Positions 21,398 to 31,383 of a stretch of DNA of 64,000 nucleotides are shown in pieces. Position 1 is the first letter of the stretch; the number at the start of each line of letters is the position of its first letter. The position numbers and the translations under genes are program-made. Source of the stretch: Sthenelais limicola (lineage: Eukaryota; Annelida; Polychaeta; Phyllodocida; Sigalionidae); NCBI GenBank assembly GCA_942159475.1, contig OW804097.1, positions 50,550,986 to 50,614,985 on the forward strand. Reading direction: 5' to 3'. The notes beneath the pieces are model-generated. The model was not told the origin of the DNA. It searched no databases and worked only from the letters and a program-made list of their open reading frames with translations.

Positions 21398-22485
21398 TAG
21401 GCCATCAGCTGAGCCTCAGAATATGGCTAGAAAATGATTTTCGTTCCGGATTTTGGGCACTACTTTTTGACACCAGTTTCCAATTGCTAATACTATATAT
21501 TATAATATCCCAAAAGTTCTCCATGATATTCGTGCCAGTTTTTGAGAAAATGAGCAATCAATCAGACAGTGCAAAGCCTATGGAGCTTATGGTCTGGCTT
21601 CATTTTTAATGGTAATTTTTATAGTCCATCATTTATTTGGTAAACGTTGAATTCTCGGTCCTACTAAATTTTTATGATTGATTCGAAATCTCCAGAATCT
21701 CCTGATTTAGAATCTGCCAATTTCCACTGGGTAACTTTTGAGGAATTTTAATTATTGACGTTTGAAAAAAAAAGTTAAAAGATTAAATAATTATTCAATG
21801 AATAAACTATCTAATGGGTTTAGAATCAAGTGACTGATATGAATTGATAGGAAATGATGTCCCCTAAAACTGTTTTTATTTGACCTAATATGTCAGTGCA
21901 TTATTTTCAGAGTTATTTGCAAAATACCTCACTATTAATGACCTTTGACCTTGACCTTGATGAGGCATTTTGCTAATAACTCTGAAAATAATGCACTGAC
22001 ATCTTAGGTCAAAAGAAAACAATTTTAGGGCACAGTATTCTCTATTGATTGATATCAGTCACTTCATTCTAAATATAGAAAATAATATTTTTTATTATTT
22101 ATTATTTAATTTTTTACATTTTATTTTCCAAACATGGAGAACTAAAATTCCTCAAAAGTAAGAAAGTTAAAAATGGCAGATTCAGAATCAAAAGATTCCA
22201 GAGATCTGGATTCAATAAAAGAATCATTGGTATGACTGAAGATTCAACATTCATCAAATAAATGATTGTCTATGAAAATGACCATTAAAATGAAGCCAGA
22301 CCGTTGGCTCCATAGGCTTTGCACTGTCAGAAACAATGCCCAATTACTCAAAATCTGGCAGGAATTGCATGGAGAACTTTTGGGATATTATAATATAGGG
22401 TATTAGCAACAGGAATCTGCTAATAAAAAATAGTGCCCAAAATCCGGAACGAAAATCACTCTTTTGGGGTACAGCTGATGGCCTA
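21398..22485. mobile_element. Foldback/MITE with roughly 500-bp inverted arms, 3-bp GTG target duplication
   Basis: The left end TAGGCCATCAGCTG (21398) mirrors the right end CAGCTGATGGCCTA (22472-22485). The arms stay largely complementary to the centre: a TGTCAGTGCATTATTTTCAG block near 21891 is inverted near 21980. GTG flanks both sides (21395-21397, 22486-22488), and removing one GTG restores the RNase H frame (DNTQVV then GMINKG). No coding capacity is visible. A 3-bp duplication fits few superfamilies, and the ends do not match CACTA or Harbinger, so no family is assigned. Confidence 0.8.
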
Positions 22486-22579
22486 GTGGGGATGATAAAC
22501 AAGGGGACCAGCATTAACAATAGTTGCATGACTGTTCTGCGGTGCATTACTTGGACCCTGGCCAGACGTAATTGCTATA

Positions 22580-23644
22580 TTGTGGCCAGACATATCTCTG
22601 GGGTGTCCAATACAGTCCCTGATCTGTTGTCCCGCGTCTCCAGTGTTAATTCCTTCAGTCATCTCAGTAGTTACCCTTTATGTTGCAGACCTTCTGCCGG
22701 GCCTTGATAAGGAAGTAGCAGCTGCTATTGCGTCCGGGTATGCTTCATCCGCCCTGAATACGAGGAACTCTCAGTGGAGATCATATATCTCCTTCTGTAC
22801 CAGTATCAATGCCACTCCTATCCCAGCAACATCGGAGACCATCTGCAGGTTTCTAGTCTTCAAAGCTCGCACCTGTAAATATTCGACAGTTAACAACTAC
22901 TTGTCGTCTCTCACCACATTGCACAAGTTCTACGGTCATGAAGTGGATTTCCGTAAGTTCCATGTCATCAAGATGGTCCTAGCTGGCATTAAACGCCAGT
23001 TGGGTGATAAGGTTCTGTACAAGTTACCTTTATCAGTGGAGCATCTCAAATCTGCGTTCGGTCAATTACCTGCTACTGACTATCATCATACCATGTGGGA
23101 GGTAGTGGTGCTTTGCTACCGGAGCCTACTCAGGAAATCAAATGTTGTCCCCTCTGATCTCGGTGATGCACATGTTCTACTCAGAAGAGATGTTGTGTTT
23201 TGTGATAAAGGTGTGACGCTGATTGTCAGGTCATCTAAAACCATTCAGTACCAAGAGAGGACCCTCAATATACCCCTTCGCCACTGCACTTCGAAATTCT
23301 TTTGTGTTGCTACTCTGCTGAGGCAACATTTTGACCTGTTTCCCATGCCACCGGATTCCTACTTGTTCTACAAGCGCATGGGGAACAAAGTTACCCCTGT
23401 CACCTACTCTGACCTTCTGGCCTTTGTGAAGTTTATAGCCAGAGCAGCTGGGTTAGACCCTTCATCTGTCGGAGTCCACTCTTTGCGACGTGGTGGTGCT
23501 TCCCATTTGTACAAGATCGGGGTGCCTCTGAATGACATTAGGATGTTGGGCGATTGGAAGTCTTGGGCTGTTCTTCTGTACCTCGCCACACCAACTGAGA
23601 AGAAATGGGAGCTAGAAAGTGCTGTTTCTTCTTCCTTTGACTGA
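22580..23644 (+). CDS. Tyrosine recombinase of the nested Ngaro
   Basis: The frame overlaps the 3' end of the RNase H frame. Catalytic residues are the arginine in YRSLLRKSNVVP, the HSLRRGGAS box near 23480 and the tyrosine in VLLYLATP near 23578. The ATG at 22580 may not be the real start because the first 40 residues read through RNase H-coding sequence; the folded part begins around LLPGLDKEVAAAI. Intact. Confidence 0.88.
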   Translation: MWPDISLGCPIQSLICCPASPVLIPSVISVVTLYVADLLPGLDKEVAAAIASGYASSALNTRNSQWRSYISFCTSINATPIPATSETICRFLVFKARTCKYSTVNNYLSSLTTLHKFYGHEVDFRKFHVIKMVLAGIKRQLGDKVLYKLPLSVEHLKSAFGQLPATDYHHTMWEVVVLCYRSLLRKSNVVPSDLGDAHVLLRRDVVFCDKGVTLIVRSSKTIQYQERTLNIPLRHCTSKFFCVATLLRQHFDLFPMPPDSYLFYKRMGNKVTPVTYSDLLAFVKFIARAAGLDPSSVGVHSLRRGGASHLYKIGVPLNDIRMLGDWKSWAVLLYLATPTEKKWELESAVSSSFD

Positions 23645-23670
23645 TTATGTTTTTTTTGTGTTGGGATGTT

Positions 23671-24030
23671 GGCGGTCACAAGATGGCTGGAACCACCCTT
23701 CCTTGTTCAGTATTATTATTATTAATAGACTATCAGATGAAAAGCAATGACTGACATTATGTAGTAATGTGGTTATTGGTTGAGACCACTAGGGCATGGT
23801 TGAGGCGGGTCTGGTTCTCGTTTCCACCTGACCCCCTCCCCCTTCAGAGGCCAGGTCAGACCACCACTTCTGCCTGGGCCTCCACTGGACTAACACCTCT
23901 CAACTCCACTTTTCAACTGCAAAAATTCTTTTGTTTTGTTTAATAAAAGTTAGGCGGTCACAAGACGGCTGGAACCACCCTTCCTTGTTCAGTATTATTA
24001 TTATTAATAGACTATGAGATGAAAAGCAAT
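23671..24030 (+). repeat. B1-A2-B2 block of the nested Ngaro
   Basis: B1 is 23671-23748, A2 is 23749-23930, and B2 is 23953-24030. B1 and B2 are 78 bp each, starting GGCGGTCACAAG and ending GAAAAGCAAT, with a few single-base differences. A2 matches A1. An AATAAA lies at 23941-23946, between A2 and B2. Confidence 0.9.
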
Positions 24031-24684
24031 AATTTGATTGAATATAATATCGGGATGCAGAGTTTGGAAAATGTCGATACTTACAAATATTTAGGGGTAG
24101 AACTAGATAGGCAACTCAATTTTAAAAAGTTCATGATAAAGAAATCGGGCATTGTTCGAACCAGGGTAAAAGCTCTATCTAAACTATACAGAGTGTGTAA
24201 TAAGAATACACTACTTCTGCTATACAAAACAATGATCTTACCTATCATTGACTACGGTGATACCTTTTATGGATCCACTACACAAAACTTATTGCAGAAG
24301 CTGCAATCGCATCAAAACTCAGCATTAAAGATTATTTTAAAATTACCAAAATATACCAGCACAAAAGATATCCATGTTAGATTAAAAATTCCATCCTTGA
24401 AAACTAGGAGGGAAACACATATGTTAGAGAGAGCTTTTATCCACTCGAAGGATGTAGAAAGGGTTGACTGTAGATCAATTAGCCTGAGAAGATTGACAGG
24501 GGGGAAAAAACTCAAAGTACCTCATCCAAGAAATGAGCTATTTAAAAAGTCCTATGTCTTTAACCTGCCTACCTTGTGGAATCAACTCTCAGATGATGTT
24601 CAACTGACAAACACAAGGAAAGAATTTAAAAGTTATTTACGTAATACATATATAAGTGAGTTTGATCAGTTCCTAAAGCTGTAA
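24031..24684 (+). CDS. LINE reverse transcriptase, C-terminal part
   Basis: The text has the standard post-thumb region of CR1/L2-like LINEs: YKYLGVELDRQLNFKKF, LLLLYKTMILPIIDYGD, LQSHQNSALKIIL and, near the end, LPTLWNQLSDDVQ. It continues the frame broken at 17758. The ATG upstream at 24019 belongs to Ngaro sequence and is not a real start. The stop at 24684 is the LINE ORF2 end. Confidence 0.85.
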   Translation, partial: NLIEYNIGMQSLENVDTYKYLGVELDRQLNFKKFMIKKSGIVRTRVKALSKLYRVCNKNTLLLLYKTMILPIIDYGDTFYGSTTQNLLQKLQSHQNSALKIILKLPKYTSTKDIHVRLKIPSLKTRRETHMLERAFIHSKDVERVDCRSISLRRLTGGKKLKVPHPRNELFKKSYVFNLPTLWNQLSDDVQLTNTRKEFKSYLRNTYISEFDQFLKL

Positions 24685-24700
24685 ATGTCCTGATATTGTA

Positions 24701-25450
24701 GAATTGTCAAATTGATTGAGAGAGGTCGAGTTTGAGAATGATATTAAAAATTGATATCTACTGGGGTTGGACTTTGGGAAAAAGGACTGTATTCCTTTGC
24801 ATAAGATCGGTACATCGATAGGGGGGAGGGGGGAACGGGGGAAGGGGGAAAGGGGGGAAGGGGGGAATGTACTATCTTTAAGTTTCGTCATTTTTGACTT
24901 GCAATGGTTGAATGTAAAATACTGACTAGTACAAGTAGTATTGTAGAAACAACCTTGTTATAAACATGTGCTGATTGTGATTGAAAATATTGATTCTTAG
25001 TATCGTAAATGATTGTTACTATTAGTAATTAATTAATAATGTTCTTCATTATATTGTAGTTTGTTATTGATAAATGTGCACAGGTAGAATAATTTCTTCA
25101 CTTAATGGAACTTGCAAAAATAATGTTGCACGGAATTTTGGAACTATCTCATAGTGATATTCACTACTAGGACAATACAGACCTATAATACATTATGTAT
25201 TATACAATTTGAACACTGGACAATCTATATACAAACATTTGCTATTCGGACACTTATAAGTTCTAAACGTTTTATTTAATAGGACTACCCAGGAAGACCT
25301 GATTCCAGAGGGCTAGTTTCCTGTTCATGTATCTTGATTATTGTCAGCATGTGAATAAAAGTCTTTATATATATATTGTTGTAGCCGTCATTACTTCACT
25401 AATACATAAGGAGAAAGCCATTGAGTTCTCTGCTGGAATATCATTCTACT
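24701..25450. other. Noncoding interval after the LINE
   Basis: This holds probable LINE 3' UTR and an AT-rich spacer. A G-rich, A-interrupted tract at 24817-24866 (repeats of GGGGGGAA and GGGGGAA) could form G-quadruplexes on the plus strand. No gene is seen. Confidence 0.5.
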
Positions 25451-25456
25451 TAGTTC

Positions 25457-25502
25457 GGACGAATGCGGACGAATGGACGAATGGACGAGTGGACGAGTGG
25501 AC
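25457..25502 (+). repeat. Short GGACGAATG/GGACGAGTG tandem repeat
   Basis: About five 10-bp units (GGACGAATGC, GGACGAATGG, GGACGAGTGG) lie directly before the solo LTR. The same GGACGAATG word occurs inside that LTR, so the array may have arisen from LTR sequence. Confidence 0.6.
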
Positions 25503-25511
25503 GTCCTGCAT

Positions 25512-25760
25512 TGTCTAACAATTACAACAATAAGAGATGAATCTTGGTCTCAGCTAGTAGCCCATTTATTGAAGTATCTTGAAAGGTAGATGTGGAATGC
25601 TTGATGCCTGGGCTGCAACTGCCCTTACCCTAAAATCTCACCCCTATTTATACCCCCCAGAGATCCGTCCTCACTCACAATGTGAGACCCTGCCCCCTGG
25701 TGGCGGACGAATGTACCCTATACATCATTCGTCCATCCCAGTCCGTCCCACACTACAACA
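25512..25760 (-). mobile_element. Solo LTR (249 bp), minus orientation
   Basis: Read on the minus strand it begins TGTTGTAGTGTGGGAC and ends GTTAGACA, so it has TG...CA ends. Inside, a GGTATAAATAG TATA box is followed about 100 bp later by an AATAAA signal, in the expected U3-R-U5 order. No second LTR or internal region is nearby. A perfect 5-bp target duplication is not visible (TGCAT versus ATATA), which lowers confidence. Confidence 0.5.
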
Positions 25761-25782
25761 ATATATAGAAATTAAACTCTTG

Positions 25783-25818
25783 TTTTCGTTCTTTGACTAA
25801 TTTTCGTTCTTTGACTAA
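25783..25818 (+). repeat. Exact 18-bp direct duplication
   Basis: TTTTCGTTCTTTGACTAA occurs twice in perfect tandem (25783-25800 and 25801-25818), a probable recent slippage duplication. Confidence 0.85.
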
Positions 25819-25920
25819 TAGTTATTGGAACTGGATATATTATTGATCTAAAGAATGTTCACTTATTGCAATAATGCAACATGTTAAATTACTCATGTTC
25901 ATGTAATGTCCGGTGGCTGC

Positions 25921-26486
25921 TTAGAGCATGTCTAATTCGTCAAATTCAACCTCAAAGACTTCGTTCTCAGGCCGTGTTTCCTGGAGTTTAATTTTCCTAA
26001 GAGTTTCAGAAATTAAACTTTTAGGGACCGCCTCAGGTATCTTCCACTGCCTCGAATAGGCGTTGGTTTGAAAGCCTAAGGTGGCTTTTATAGCGCATTT
26101 CGTACTTGAAGCCATTCTTCCTGCTTTCTCCAGACTCCCCTTTATTAGTGCCAAGTTTGGCAGCCATCGACTCACATTCTTTTAGAAGTAAATAATCGTA
26201 AACCTTCCTAGTCAGATCCTGCAGAGTGATCGTTTGCCGTGTAGTACTATTGTAGTCAATGTGGGCCCCGGGATTTTCAAGGTTCTGTAAGGCCGCTGTT
26301 GCGTTGTTTTTGCATAGGGAAAAAGAAAAGGTAACTGGACGGTGAGGAAAGAAGAACATCTCCATCCTTCAAGATTGACCATGAGAAAGATTCAGTGGCA
26401 TGGGGTTTAGCCTTCTTCATTTCAGCGTCATCAATCTCCTCCATACGTTTTCTCTTTAGAGATACCGACACCACTCGCCCTGCCAT
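25921..26486 (-). pseudogene. Broken small TATA-driven gene, unknown function
   Basis: From the ATG at 26486 the product begins MAGRVVSVSLKRKRMEE, a basic possibly nuclear-targeting start. Frame changes near 26315 and near 26150 are needed to follow coding-like text to the stop at 25921 (ending EVEFDELDML). A homopolymer-rich stretch (CTTTTCTTTTTCCC) lies near the first change. No intron sites fit the breaks, so decay or sequencing error is more likely than splicing. The middle contains TLQDLTRKVYDYLLLKE. No family is recognised. It sits in the same compact, TATA-driven style as the genes at 10576 and 28288. Confidence 0.5.
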
Positions 26487-26560
26487 GGCTGATTCTAGGT
26501 TGGCGAGTTCCGACCACGTCAGATTGAAGCAGTCCCGTCTTTATAAAATAAATAACGAAG
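26487..26560 (-). promoter_or_regulatory. TATA-box promoter of the broken small gene
   Basis: On the minus strand TTTTATAAAGACGGG lies at about 26535-26549, with the TATAAA core at 26545-26540. The ATG is about 55 bp downstream, leaving a short leader. Confidence 0.55.
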
Positions 26561-26762
26561 CAACAATTAATATGTGTGGTTTAAATGTGTAGAAATGATT
26601 GTAATTTAACCTCCATATAGTCAATGATGTAAGCACATTAATGTTAGACACTCTTAAATATGTCTAGTATGTATATATATAATTCACAGACTTTTAAAAA
26701 TACTGCATACACATTTTATAATAAATAAAATGCAACCACATCATTCTTAATTATTATATATA

Positions 26763-27992
26763 TATGAGTAATTCTCCCAAACGGGCAGCATTTGATTTCA
26801 GGAGGCCAAATTTTTTGAAAAAATAAAATTCGTCGAATCTCTACAATCTTTGGCGTACGTGTGGCAGGGTATATCAGCATTATGCAGACGAAGTTTGGGA
26901 AGGCTGTGGCAAATATTTCTATTTCTCCACCTATGCTTCAGATACCTCTATTTTTGCCTATTTTTGCCATATTTCTGCCATATTAACGCAGATTTATTAA
27001 TAATATTGTATCAGTCTGAGGTGAACTACCCAGTAATTATGATAGCAAAATTAAGTGACAAAGTCAGAACTAGGGAATCGATGTTGGTCGCCCAATAAGG
27101 CCTGGGTGTAACCAAAAGTTTGAATACCTTTTTGTCAAAATATCAGTTTTATTTTAAACAATAACTATGCTAATATAGAATGATCTCTTTATTTCTGATA
27201 ATTATGATGTAACGGCGACACTATAGTCGTAACGGCGACATCCCAACAAATGCTCACTGCAAATCAACAGCATCTATATTTATTCATATCTATATATTTT
27301 ACTAAATTCAGACAGGCCTAAACATTTATAATAATAAGCGAAATTGCAAAAAAATATATTTTATTTTAAATATGGGAATAAGTGTACATGTCGTAACGCG
27401 ACAGAAAATATTCCCACACCTGTTCAAGGAATTTTATGTGAGGTATTATAAAGTTTCAGGGATGTTGTGGGCTGATAATTTTTGTTTTTATCTAAATATA
27501 CATTCGCATACATCTTCCCCTCACAACAAACTAAATGCAGTTTGATATATTTAGTTACTCTTGGGGTATTTTATTGTTTTGAAGTCAATGTATGTCGTAA
27601 CGGCGACACAAATATTCCAAAACAATATTTTCCATGTCTAGATCAGTCTATATTAGTGATTACATAAATATTGTGTTTTTTCATAATAACGAACATGTGT
27701 GCATGTGTAGAAACCATTTTTTCTAGCAGAAGTAATATATTTTCCAAATGCATCAATGTATTACATTCAAATTCCATAACTATTACCTATTTTCTAGCCT
27801 GAAATAGCCCTTTTATCACAATAGCGGCGAGGATATTGGTATAAGAACTTTGAAAGGTGGGTTCCCACAGCCTTATTTTTGCCAAGGAATTGAAATAAAA
27901 TGGTTATGAACATGTGTGATCATCATAAATACAAGTTGTAGATCCCCTACACTGGAAAACCAAATGATGCCCTATTGGGAGAATTACTCATA
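26763..27992. mobile_element. 1.23-kb non-autonomous DNA transposon, TA-flanked, with GTCGTAACGGCGACA motifs
   Basis: Left end TATGAGTAATTCTCCCAA and the inverted right end at 27975-27992 match over 18 bp. Similarity continues about 20 bp further inward (CGGGCAGCATTTG versus AGGGCATCATTTG). TA lies outside each end. Internally a near-palindromic GTCGTAACGGCGACA motif is repeated at about 27208, 27227, 27390 and 27594. No coding gene is credible; the small frames inside look random. It separates two small TATA-driven genes. Confidence 0.75.
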
Positions 27993-28009
27993 TAGATAGA
28001 TATATGTGT

Positions 28010-28288
28010 TTATGTATATACTAACGGAATGCGATCTTCGAACTCATTACAATGAGTAAAGCAGATATATTCTTCACCCCGAAAGATGTCCACCTCGATG
28101 GACCACTGGTCATCCAGTGTCAATATTTTTCCATTTTTCAATTCATCTTTGTCCTGGAATGCTGCTTCCACGATCTTGATAGCTACAGTTACATATCTCG
28201 TCTTTTCTTCCTTCTTACGGATAAGAGTAATCTTTGCGCCTCTCTTGAACTCTACAGAAAGCGCGTCGGTGACCTTGTGTGCAACCAT
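28010..28288 (-). CDS. Intact single-exon 92-aa protein, unknown function
   Basis: The protein starts MVAHKVTDALSVEFKRGAK, is charged, has no signal peptide or membrane helix, and ends in an acidic-aromatic region (EEYICFTHCNEFEDRIPLVYT). Alternating hydrophobic residues suggest a small beta-rich domain. A TATAAATA box at 28373-28366 places the transcription start about 55 bp before the ATG. It lies 17 bp after a transposon end, so the stop could be near the original gene end. No homologue is recognised. Cellular or ancient viral origin are both possible. Confidence 0.6.
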   Translation of the reverse strand: MVAHKVTDALSVEFKRGAKITLIRKKEEKTRYVTVAIKIVEAAFQDKDELKNGKILTLDDQWSIEVDIFRGEEYICFTHCNEFEDRIPLVYT

Positions 28289-28400
28289 GTTGAAAATATT
28301 GCGGTAGTCTTGTGTGTTCGGTAGTTAAGGTAAAGTAGCAAGTGAAATACGATATGCAGGCTGCCTATTTATACTCAACAATTATATTGCAAAATTAACC
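28289..28400 (-). promoter_or_regulatory. TATA-box promoter of the 92-aa gene
   Basis: TATAAATA on the minus strand at 28373-28366, with a CACTT-type initiator context about 30 bp downstream. Further upstream (28555-28590) several TGACGT/ACGTCA half-sites resemble CRE elements, though their use is inference. Confidence 0.6.
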
Positions 28401-29106
28401 ATTTATTGACTACTGACGTATTTTCTAGCAGGTGTTTTAATCAATAAAATGTGATGTTTAATGAACGTTTAACATACGTGTTTAATGAACGTCTAACATA
28501 CGTTTTAGCTCGCATGATATTATAGGGGGCAGTAACTAACGTGTGTAATCACAACATATACGTCATGTGACGTAAATGTGACGTGTATCTAATCAATATT
28601 TTAATCAGGGTGTGTAAAGATGGGTCACTGTAGAATATGCCTTATTCGTTGGAGAGCTTTCACAGGGTGCAGACCTATGCAATAGCATTGGAAACCTTAT
28701 CAGGGTGGTATCAGCCTGATAATGTAACCTGTAGAAATAGGTCACATTCATCTAGAAACGCCTGTTCTATTGATGTCTCTGTTTTATCAAATAAATGAAC
28801 TATTCTAATCATAAAACACCACCTTTATTTATTGATTCCTATTGTTTCAAAACTAATTATCATATAGCGGTCTCCAGACTCCACCATACTACTATCCTGT
28901 TTTCCATCTGGACCTCATACCTGAATGTTTATAAGATCTAAATATAGGAGAAGAGTTTATTGAATGGATTAAAATCCTGCTGATGGGTTCCAAATTTTGT
29001 GTGATCAACAATGGTTTCTCGTCAGAATGGTTTTCCATAAGTCGTGGTGTGAAAGTAAGGTGACCCAATTTTATCTCTTTTAATATTCATTATTGTAATA
29101 GAAAAA

Positions 29107-29727
29107 TTGGCAGAAAAGCTAAGAATGAGCCCTGAGTGTGAAGGAATCTGTATTGGTCTCATAGAAAACAAGGTTGTGCAATTGGCAGACGACTTGACAA
29201 TATTGGCAAAAAGTGAGCAAGCAATGTGCAAAATGTTAGAAATAATCAGAGAATTTGGAACTGTATCAGGTCTGAAACTGAATATTGATAAAACAAAAGG
29301 GTTCAATGTGGGTGGATTACCACTTTGGAAAGAGGTCTCACAGGAAATCAGATGGGTGGATAATATGAAAATCTTGGGAGTGGTACTGACATACCCTTAT
29401 AGTAGAAAGAACCAGAACAACCTTAATTTTGAGCCAATACTGAATAAAGCGAGCAAATGTATAGCCCATTGGCGTAAAAGGGACATTTCCCTCAAGGGCA
29501 GAGTATTAATATCGAATGTCTTAATTTTGCCTTTATTTATGTATGCTGCTAATGTTATAAGTGTTGAAAATAGATATATTGTTGAATTTCAAAAGAAAAT
29601 CAAGAAATTTATTTGGAACAACTGCAAAACAATGGTAGCCAAGAAATATCTATGTCAAAAGACTGAGGATGGAGGTCTAAATTTACAAGATGCAGAGACA
29701 AAGGTGTTCACAACGAAAATGATGTGA
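29107..29727 (+). pseudogene. L1-like LINE RT fragment (palm to thumb)
   Basis: The fragment holds the catalytic LADD box (VVQLADDLTILAKS), then FGTVSGLKLNIDKTKGF and MKILGVVLTYPYSRKN, and the post-RT block IAHWRKRDISLKGRVLISNVLILPLFMYAA. These blocks and the KFIWN...KVAKKYLCQKTEDGGLNL text are standard L1/Tx1-type ORF2. Coding decays after 29727. Confidence 0.75.
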
Positions 29728-30137
29728 GTCAAAAGAATCCTAGTGGATTGCGACCAAAAGTGGACGTCATATATAAAATCCAATAGGTGATAACCTTTTA
29801 ATAGCGTTCAGCACAAGAGAGGGGCTAAAGACTAATGTAGCATGTTTTTACGAAGATACTCTCGTTGTGGTATATGTTCTATGCTTCAAAGGAGCCAGCA
29901 TCAAAAAAGAAGTTCTGTGTGAAAGAATCTGGAACAACCAATTTTTGGAAATGGAACGGAAAATTCATAAATGGAAGGAGTGGAAGCGCAAAGGTATTAA
30001 CAACATAGGTGATATTGTAGTCGGAAGTTAAAACAGTTTCGGAGTTTTGGACTCAGAATGGAATTAAGGTAAACTTTGTGGAAAGGTTCCAAATCAGAGA
30101 CATTGTTAAGTTGCGAAGCAAGAAGCCAAAGCTTGGT

Positions 30138-30627
30138 TGGTAGAACAATCAACCTTTAATGTGCGTAAAACCTCAGCATATATCCAAGCCTGGCAGCCTC
30201 GTTCTCCCCTCCTGCCCCCCTCAATGGCTGCGGCCCTCTCTCTCCCTGGGTCACTTTATTATACCAGGAGGGAGGGTAGGCAGGAGACACATACATTCTT
30301 ATTAATTATTACGAGTGCCAGATTAATACAATAATTCCAATTAGCATAATTATCAATGTAACATCACACACACAAATAGAGCAATAATAATCCTATTAAT
30401 TAACCTTTGTAATAATTTAATGAGGATGGATCCTAATGACCCTCCCCCACTTGGTTGATTACTCATTAGCAGACGCCCTCCCTATATGGCTTATCAAAAC
30501 AAGGGTTGCATCTGGCTCTCCCTTGGAGGAGCCGGCCTGGCGGGCAGCACAGACCCCGCCCCCTCCGCCGGTAGAGTTGCTCCTGGTCTTGCTCTTGACC
30601 TAAGAATCTAGTATATTTTCTACAACA
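30138..30627 (-). mobile_element. Probable solo LTR (about 490 bp) inside the LINE
   Basis: On the minus strand it starts TGTTGTAGAAAATATAC and ends GTTCTACCA, giving TG...CA ends. The start TGTTGTAG matches that of the LTR at 25512-25760. A TATAATAAAG box and a later ATTAAA signal are in the right order. No clean target duplication is visible. It lies where LINE coding text is interrupted. Confidence 0.45.
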
Positions 30628-30654
30628 TCATTCCAAAAAAAATGGTGGGTTCTC

Positions 30655-31383
30655 TTGAACAGTGAAGGAGAAATTAACTTTCACGCAGAACTAAGATGCA
30701 ATTTCGATGGTATTAGTATTAACATTCCGAGATCCAACTCGAAAGAAATGCACATTGCTATTAAAAATGTAGTGGTCAAAAAAGAAGAGAGAAATAATAT
30801 ATGGTTTGAATGGTTTAGCAACAACGGCATCGACATTTCCAGGGCCGACCCTAAGAAATGGTATCGCATCCCGTATTCCTATAGAGAAATGTTAGGTTGC
30901 AGACATTTCAATACCGGGTCGTCAACAGAATCATTGTTTGTAACCAAAAGTTAAAAAAATTTGGAGTCAAATTGTCTGAGAGATGTGAATACTGTGATGA
31001 AGTGGACGACATCGTTCACTTTTTTATAGATTGCGAAAACATAAATTATTTTTGGCACACATTAGTGAAATGGGCGAGCAGAAAAAGATGGATTGACTGC
31101 GAAATGGTTGACGATATTAACGCTGCCCATATATTGTTAGGCATACCGTCGCAAGAAATAAAACACCGTAGGCTGAATTTCATCATTATAAAAGCAAAGT
31201 TTTATATTTACAGAGTTAGGTTGTTTCAACGCAACAAAGTGTGCTTTTTCGAATTCTCCGAGGGGTCAAAATCGCGCTAAGTGCCATGAAAGATTGTGTT
31301 AGTTACGGAACAGCTAATGATAAAGAATTCAAGATGTGGGAAGGATTTTATAATGACCTATACATTCTTCTGATGAATGTTTA
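30655..31383 (+). pseudogene. L1-like LINE ORF2 C-terminal region
   Basis: After the LTR insertion the frame resumes with FEWFSNNGIDISRADPKKWY and the RVVNRIIVCNQKLKKFG block, then the C-terminal zinc-binding knuckle CEYCDEVDDIVHFFIDC. A frame change near 30905 and another near 31255 are needed to follow the text to the stop at 31383. Confidence 0.65.

Larger units (their letters stand above)
17759..24030 (+). mobile_element. Complete Ngaro-type retrotransposon nested in a LINE
   Basis: The structure is A1 (17759-17940), gag, RT-RNase H, recombinase, B1 (23671-23748), A2 (23749-23930), B2 (23953-24030, joined to A2 by 22 bases). Both ends share the trinucleotide AAT with the target, and removing the element leaves the LINE frame open. 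The total of 6272 bp includes a 1088-bp foldback insertion, so the element proper is about 5.2 kb. All three genes are otherwise open. Confidence 0.92.
16810..24700 (+). mobile_element. 5'-truncated LINE (CR1/L2-like RT) split by an Ngaro insertion
   Basis: The RT text runs 16829-17758, stops at the Ngaro left end and resumes at 24031 in the same frame (...AKQDPN joined to NLIEYN...). The endonuclease domain and ORF1 are absent, so the copy is 5' truncated, starting just after the last exon of the small gene. The 3' end is uncertain; the frame ends at 24684 and a G-rich tract follows at 24817-24866. Confidence 0.8.
28930..31383 (+). mobile_element. Degenerate L1-like LINE fragment interrupted by a solo LTR
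   Basis: RT text begins near 28950 (FIEWIKILLMGSKFCVINNG, SEWFSISRGVK). It continues through QLADDLTI (catalytic ADD) near 29185 and ends with a zinc-knuckle (CEYCDEVDDIVHFFIDC) near 30990. The C-terminus ends ...YILLMNV at 31383. The NNG..S..F..SRG block and C-terminal CxxC...HxxxxC knuckle are of the L1/Tx1 type. Frameshifts near 29090, 29730-30130 and 31255 make it dead. A 490-bp LTR-like insertion sits at 30138-30627. Confidence 0.75.

Noticed and set aside
21398..22485. TA as the target duplication of the foldback
   Set aside because: Assuming TA leaves the RNase H frame broken. Using GTG restores DNTQVV followed by GMINKG.
28560..28600. CRE-like TGACGT sites as a confirmed enhancer
   Set aside because: Short palindromic words in about 40 bp are not enough. 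They are only mentioned as possible.
25512..30627. The two LTR-like segments as the two ends of one LTR retrotransposon
   Set aside because: They differ in length and body sequence and have unrelated genes between them, including a TATA-driven gene. They share only the TGTTGTAG start.
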